7,790 bases of DNA from an uncultured Acetatifactor sp. (GTDB lineage: Bacteria; Bacillota; Clostridia; Lachnospirales; Lachnospiraceae). Under the pieces are notes generated by a model. It did not search any database. It saw nothing but the letters and a program-made list of their open reading frames with translations, and was not told the DNA's origin. Position numbers and translations under genes: made by a program. This document shows, piece after piece, positions 6,175-7,790 of this stretch; position 1 is the first letter of the stretch; the number at the start of each line of letters is the position of its first letter. The stretch is taken from NCBI GenBank assembly GCA_910578995.1, contig CAJTSY010000135.1:2711-10500 (forward strand). The letters are read 5' to 3'.

Positions 6175-6768
6175 ATGGTGATAAAACAGGCCAGTCTGGA
6201 GACGGTGTGCGGCGTGACCAGCAGGCTGCCGCAGAACAGTCTGCCGGAGGTGGCGTTTGCGGGGAAGAGCAATGTGGGAAAGTCTTCTCTGATCAATGCG
6301 CTGCTGAACCGCAAAGCCCTTGCCCGCACCAGTTCCCAGCCGGGCAAAACCCAGACGATCAATTTTTACAATGTAAACAATGCTCTTTATTTCGTGGACC
6401 TGCCGGGGTACGGGTATGCCAGGGCAAACGAGAGCGTGAAGGCCCAGTGGGGAAAGATGATAGAGAGGTATCTGCACGGTTCCGGACAGCTGAAACAGGT
6501 TTTTCTGCTGGTGGACATCCGGCATGCTCCTTCGGACAATGACCGTCTGATGTATGACTGGATTGTGGAGAGCGGTTACCGGCCGGTCATCATTGCCACT
6601 AAGCTGGACAAGATAAAGCGGAGCCAGCGGCAGAACCAGCTGAGACAGATCAGTTCCGCTTTCGGCACGGGAGGAGAGAACCGGGTTATTCCCTTCTCTT
6701 CCGAGACGAAGGAGGGACGCGAGGAGGTGTACGGGGTTCTGGACAGGATTCTGGAGGAGGAGACATGA
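6175..6768 (+). CDS. engB: EngB (YsxC/YihA) ribosome-biogenesis GTPase
   Basis: 197 residues from the chosen start, typical of this small TrmE-Era-EngA-EngB-type GTPase needed for large ribosomal subunit assembly. All GTPase motifs are present: G1 GKSNVGKS (30-37), the G2 region with PGKTQT (56-61), G3 DLPGYG (75-80), G4 TKLD (142-145) and G5 SSETK (175-179). The start is uncertain. ATG 6175 gives the N-terminus MVIKQASLE, which fits the usual family beginning, with AAAGG at 6161-6165 upstream. An in-frame ATG at 6166 and a GTG at 6157 are alternatives that add three or six residues. The stop overlaps the next gene's ATG in ATGA (6765-6768), so the two are translationally coupled. In Bacillus subtilis the lon genes separate clpX from ysxC; none are present here. 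Confidence 0.94.
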   Translation: MVIKQASLETVCGVTSRLPQNSLPEVAFAGKSNVGKSSLINALLNRKALARTSSQPGKTQTINFYNVNNALYFVDLPGYGYARANESVKAQWGKMIERYLHGSGQLKQVFLLVDIRHAPSDNDRLMYDWIVESGYRPVIIATKLDKIKRSQRQNQLRQISSAFGTGGENRVIPFSSETKEGREEVYGVLDRILEEET

Positions 6769-7790
6769 GAAAATATTGCAAGGCCCTGGTGAATCTGGCA
6801 GTGGCAGTTTTTGTGCTGTTTGCTGTTTTCTGGATTTTGCCCAGGACGCTGATTTTTTTTATCCCCTTTGTAGCCGGGTGGGTTATTGCCCTGCTGGCCG
6901 CGCCCCTGGTGCGTTTTTTCGAGGAAAAGGTCAGGCTGAAGCGCAAAGTGGGCAGCGCCTTTGTCATAATAGCTGTTATTGCCCTGGTGGTTCTGGTGAT
7001 CTATATTGTCTGCGCACAGCTCTTCGAACAGGTGAAGGGGCTGGTGGGCGCGCTGCCGGAAATGCTGGCCAAGGCGGAAGCGGATTTCGACAGCATAGGG
7101 GCCAACCTGAACCTGCTTCTGGATAAGCTTCCCGGGGATATTCACCTGAACCTGGACAGAAACGTGGTGGAGCTTGATTCTTATCTGGGGGGACTGCTGG
7201 AAAAGTTCGGGTCTCCCACCATTGAGGCGGCAGGAAACTTTGCAAAAGGTCTTCCGTCCTTTTTTATCGGCATGATTATGGCGTTGCTTTCCTCCTATTT
7301 CTTTGTGGCGGAGCGCCTGCAGATCAATGCCTGGTTCCGGGAGCATACGCCCGCCTTCCTGATGCTGCGCTACCGCATGATCCGCAACAGCCTTGTGAAA
7401 TCCGTAGGCGGGTATCTGAAGGCACAGCTAAAGATTGAGGTGTGGATGTATTTTCTGCTTCTGGTGGGGCTGGGAATCCTGCGGGTTAACTATTTTGGCC
7501 TGATAGCCTTAGTGATAGCCTTCCTGGATTTCCTTCCCTTTCTGGGGACGGGAACCGTGCTGATTCCCTGGGCGGTTATCCGTATCCTGACTGCGGAGTA
7601 CAGGACTGCCATAGGCCTGTTGGTGATATGGGGAGTGGGACAGCTTGCCAGACAGCTGATCCAGCCCAAGATCGTGGGGGATTCCATCGGTGTTCCGCCC
7701 CTGCCCACACTGTTCCTGCTCTTTATCGGCTACAAGGCGGGAGGCGTGGTGGGAATGATTGTGGCAGTGCCGGTGGGACTGCTCATCTAT
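6765..7790 (+). CDS. AI-2E family / sporulation YtvI-like membrane protein (3' end cut off)
   Basis: The frame is open for 342 codons from the ATG at 6765 to the window edge with no stop, so the C-terminus is missing. The protein is strongly hydrophobic. Likely membrane segments are near residues 8-25, 29-48, 64-84, 163-183, 226-240, 243-262, 281-297 and 311-342, and an amphipathic, probably extracytoplasmic region lies at about 85-160. The stretch DFLPFLGTGTVLIPW (255-269) and the motif QPKIVGDSIGVPPLPTL (300-316) are characteristic of the AI-2E/PerM (formerly UPF0118) family. The short basic N-terminus and KRKVGSA at 60-66 resemble the sporulation protein YtvI more than the quorum-signal exporter TqsA. 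The ATG overlaps the engB stop and its AGGAGG-like site is inside engB. The family is clear; whether it acts in sporulation or transport is inference. Confidence 0.82.
   Translation, partial: MRKYCKALVNLAVAVFVLFAVFWILPRTLIFFIPFVAGWVIALLAAPLVRFFEEKVRLKRKVGSAFVIIAVIALVVLVIYIVCAQLFEQVKGLVGALPEMLAKAEADFDSIGANLNLLLDKLPGDIHLNLDRNVVELDSYLGGLLEKFGSPTIEAAGNFAKGLPSFFIGMIMALLSSYFFVAERLQINAWFREHTPAFLMLRYRMIRNSLVKSVGGYLKAQLKIEVWMYFLLLVGLGILRVNYFGLIALVIAFLDFLPFLGTGTVLIPWAVIRILTAEYRTAIGLLVIWGVGQLARQLIQPKIVGDSIGVPPLPTLFLLFIGYKAGGVVGMIVAVPVGLLIY

Noticed and set aside
6021..6542. A 173-codon plus-strand frame overlapping the start of engB
   Set aside because: It runs through the clpX terminator hairpin and overlaps engB in another frame. 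The translation is low-complexity Gly/Gln/Arg-rich with no motif.
1..7790. Mobile element, CRISPR array, tRNA or rRNA, or a novel defence cluster
   Set aside because: No transposase or integrase motif, spaced direct repeats, cloverleaf or rRNA-like stretch was seen. Every long plus-strand coding region belongs to a known family.

Overview
The window looks like the chromosome of a Clostridia-type Firmicute, most likely Lachnospiraceae. The grounds are strong AGGAGG-type ribosome binding sites, a trigger factor - ClpP - ClpX - EngB gene order, a sporulation-type YtvI-like membrane protein, and protein wording typical of that group. Base composition is moderately GC-rich by eye. The assignment is inference, since no search could be run. 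All recognised genes lie on the + strand and coding density is high.

Region by region: (1) 1-27 may hold the last codons of an upstream gene. (2) 24-1496 encodes a CapA-family lipoprotein with a repeat-bearing, low-complexity linker between the membrane anchor and the CapA domain. (3) 1500-2507 encodes a cytoplasmic type I L-asparaginase, three bases after the CapA stop. (4) 2508-2666 is AT-rich and holds a good extended -10 promoter and a structured leader for the next gene. (5) 2667-3956 is trigger factor (tig). (6) 3957-4077 carries two inverted repeats. (7) 4078-4677 is clpP and 4716-5993 is clpX. (8) 5994-6174 holds two hairpins, the second resembling an intrinsic terminator. (9) 6175-6768 is the ribosome-assembly GTPase EngB. 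(10) 6765 to the window end is the 5' part of an AI-2E/YtvI-type membrane protein that overlaps engB by 4 bases and runs off the edge.

Functionally, tig-clpP-clpX is a protein quality-control block: a ribosome-bound chaperone, the protease chamber and its ATP-driven unfoldase. EngB adds a ribosome-biogenesis function downstream. CapA and asparaginase form a separate, tightly spaced upstream pair with no obvious shared pathway. A Lon protease gene often sits between clpX and engB in related gene orders and is absent here.

I see no convincing sign of a novel defence, mobile or biosynthetic system. There are no RNA genes, CRISPR arrays, transposases or integrases. The items most worth a second look are the repeat-containing CapA linker, the missing lon, and the hairpins around clpP and after clpX.
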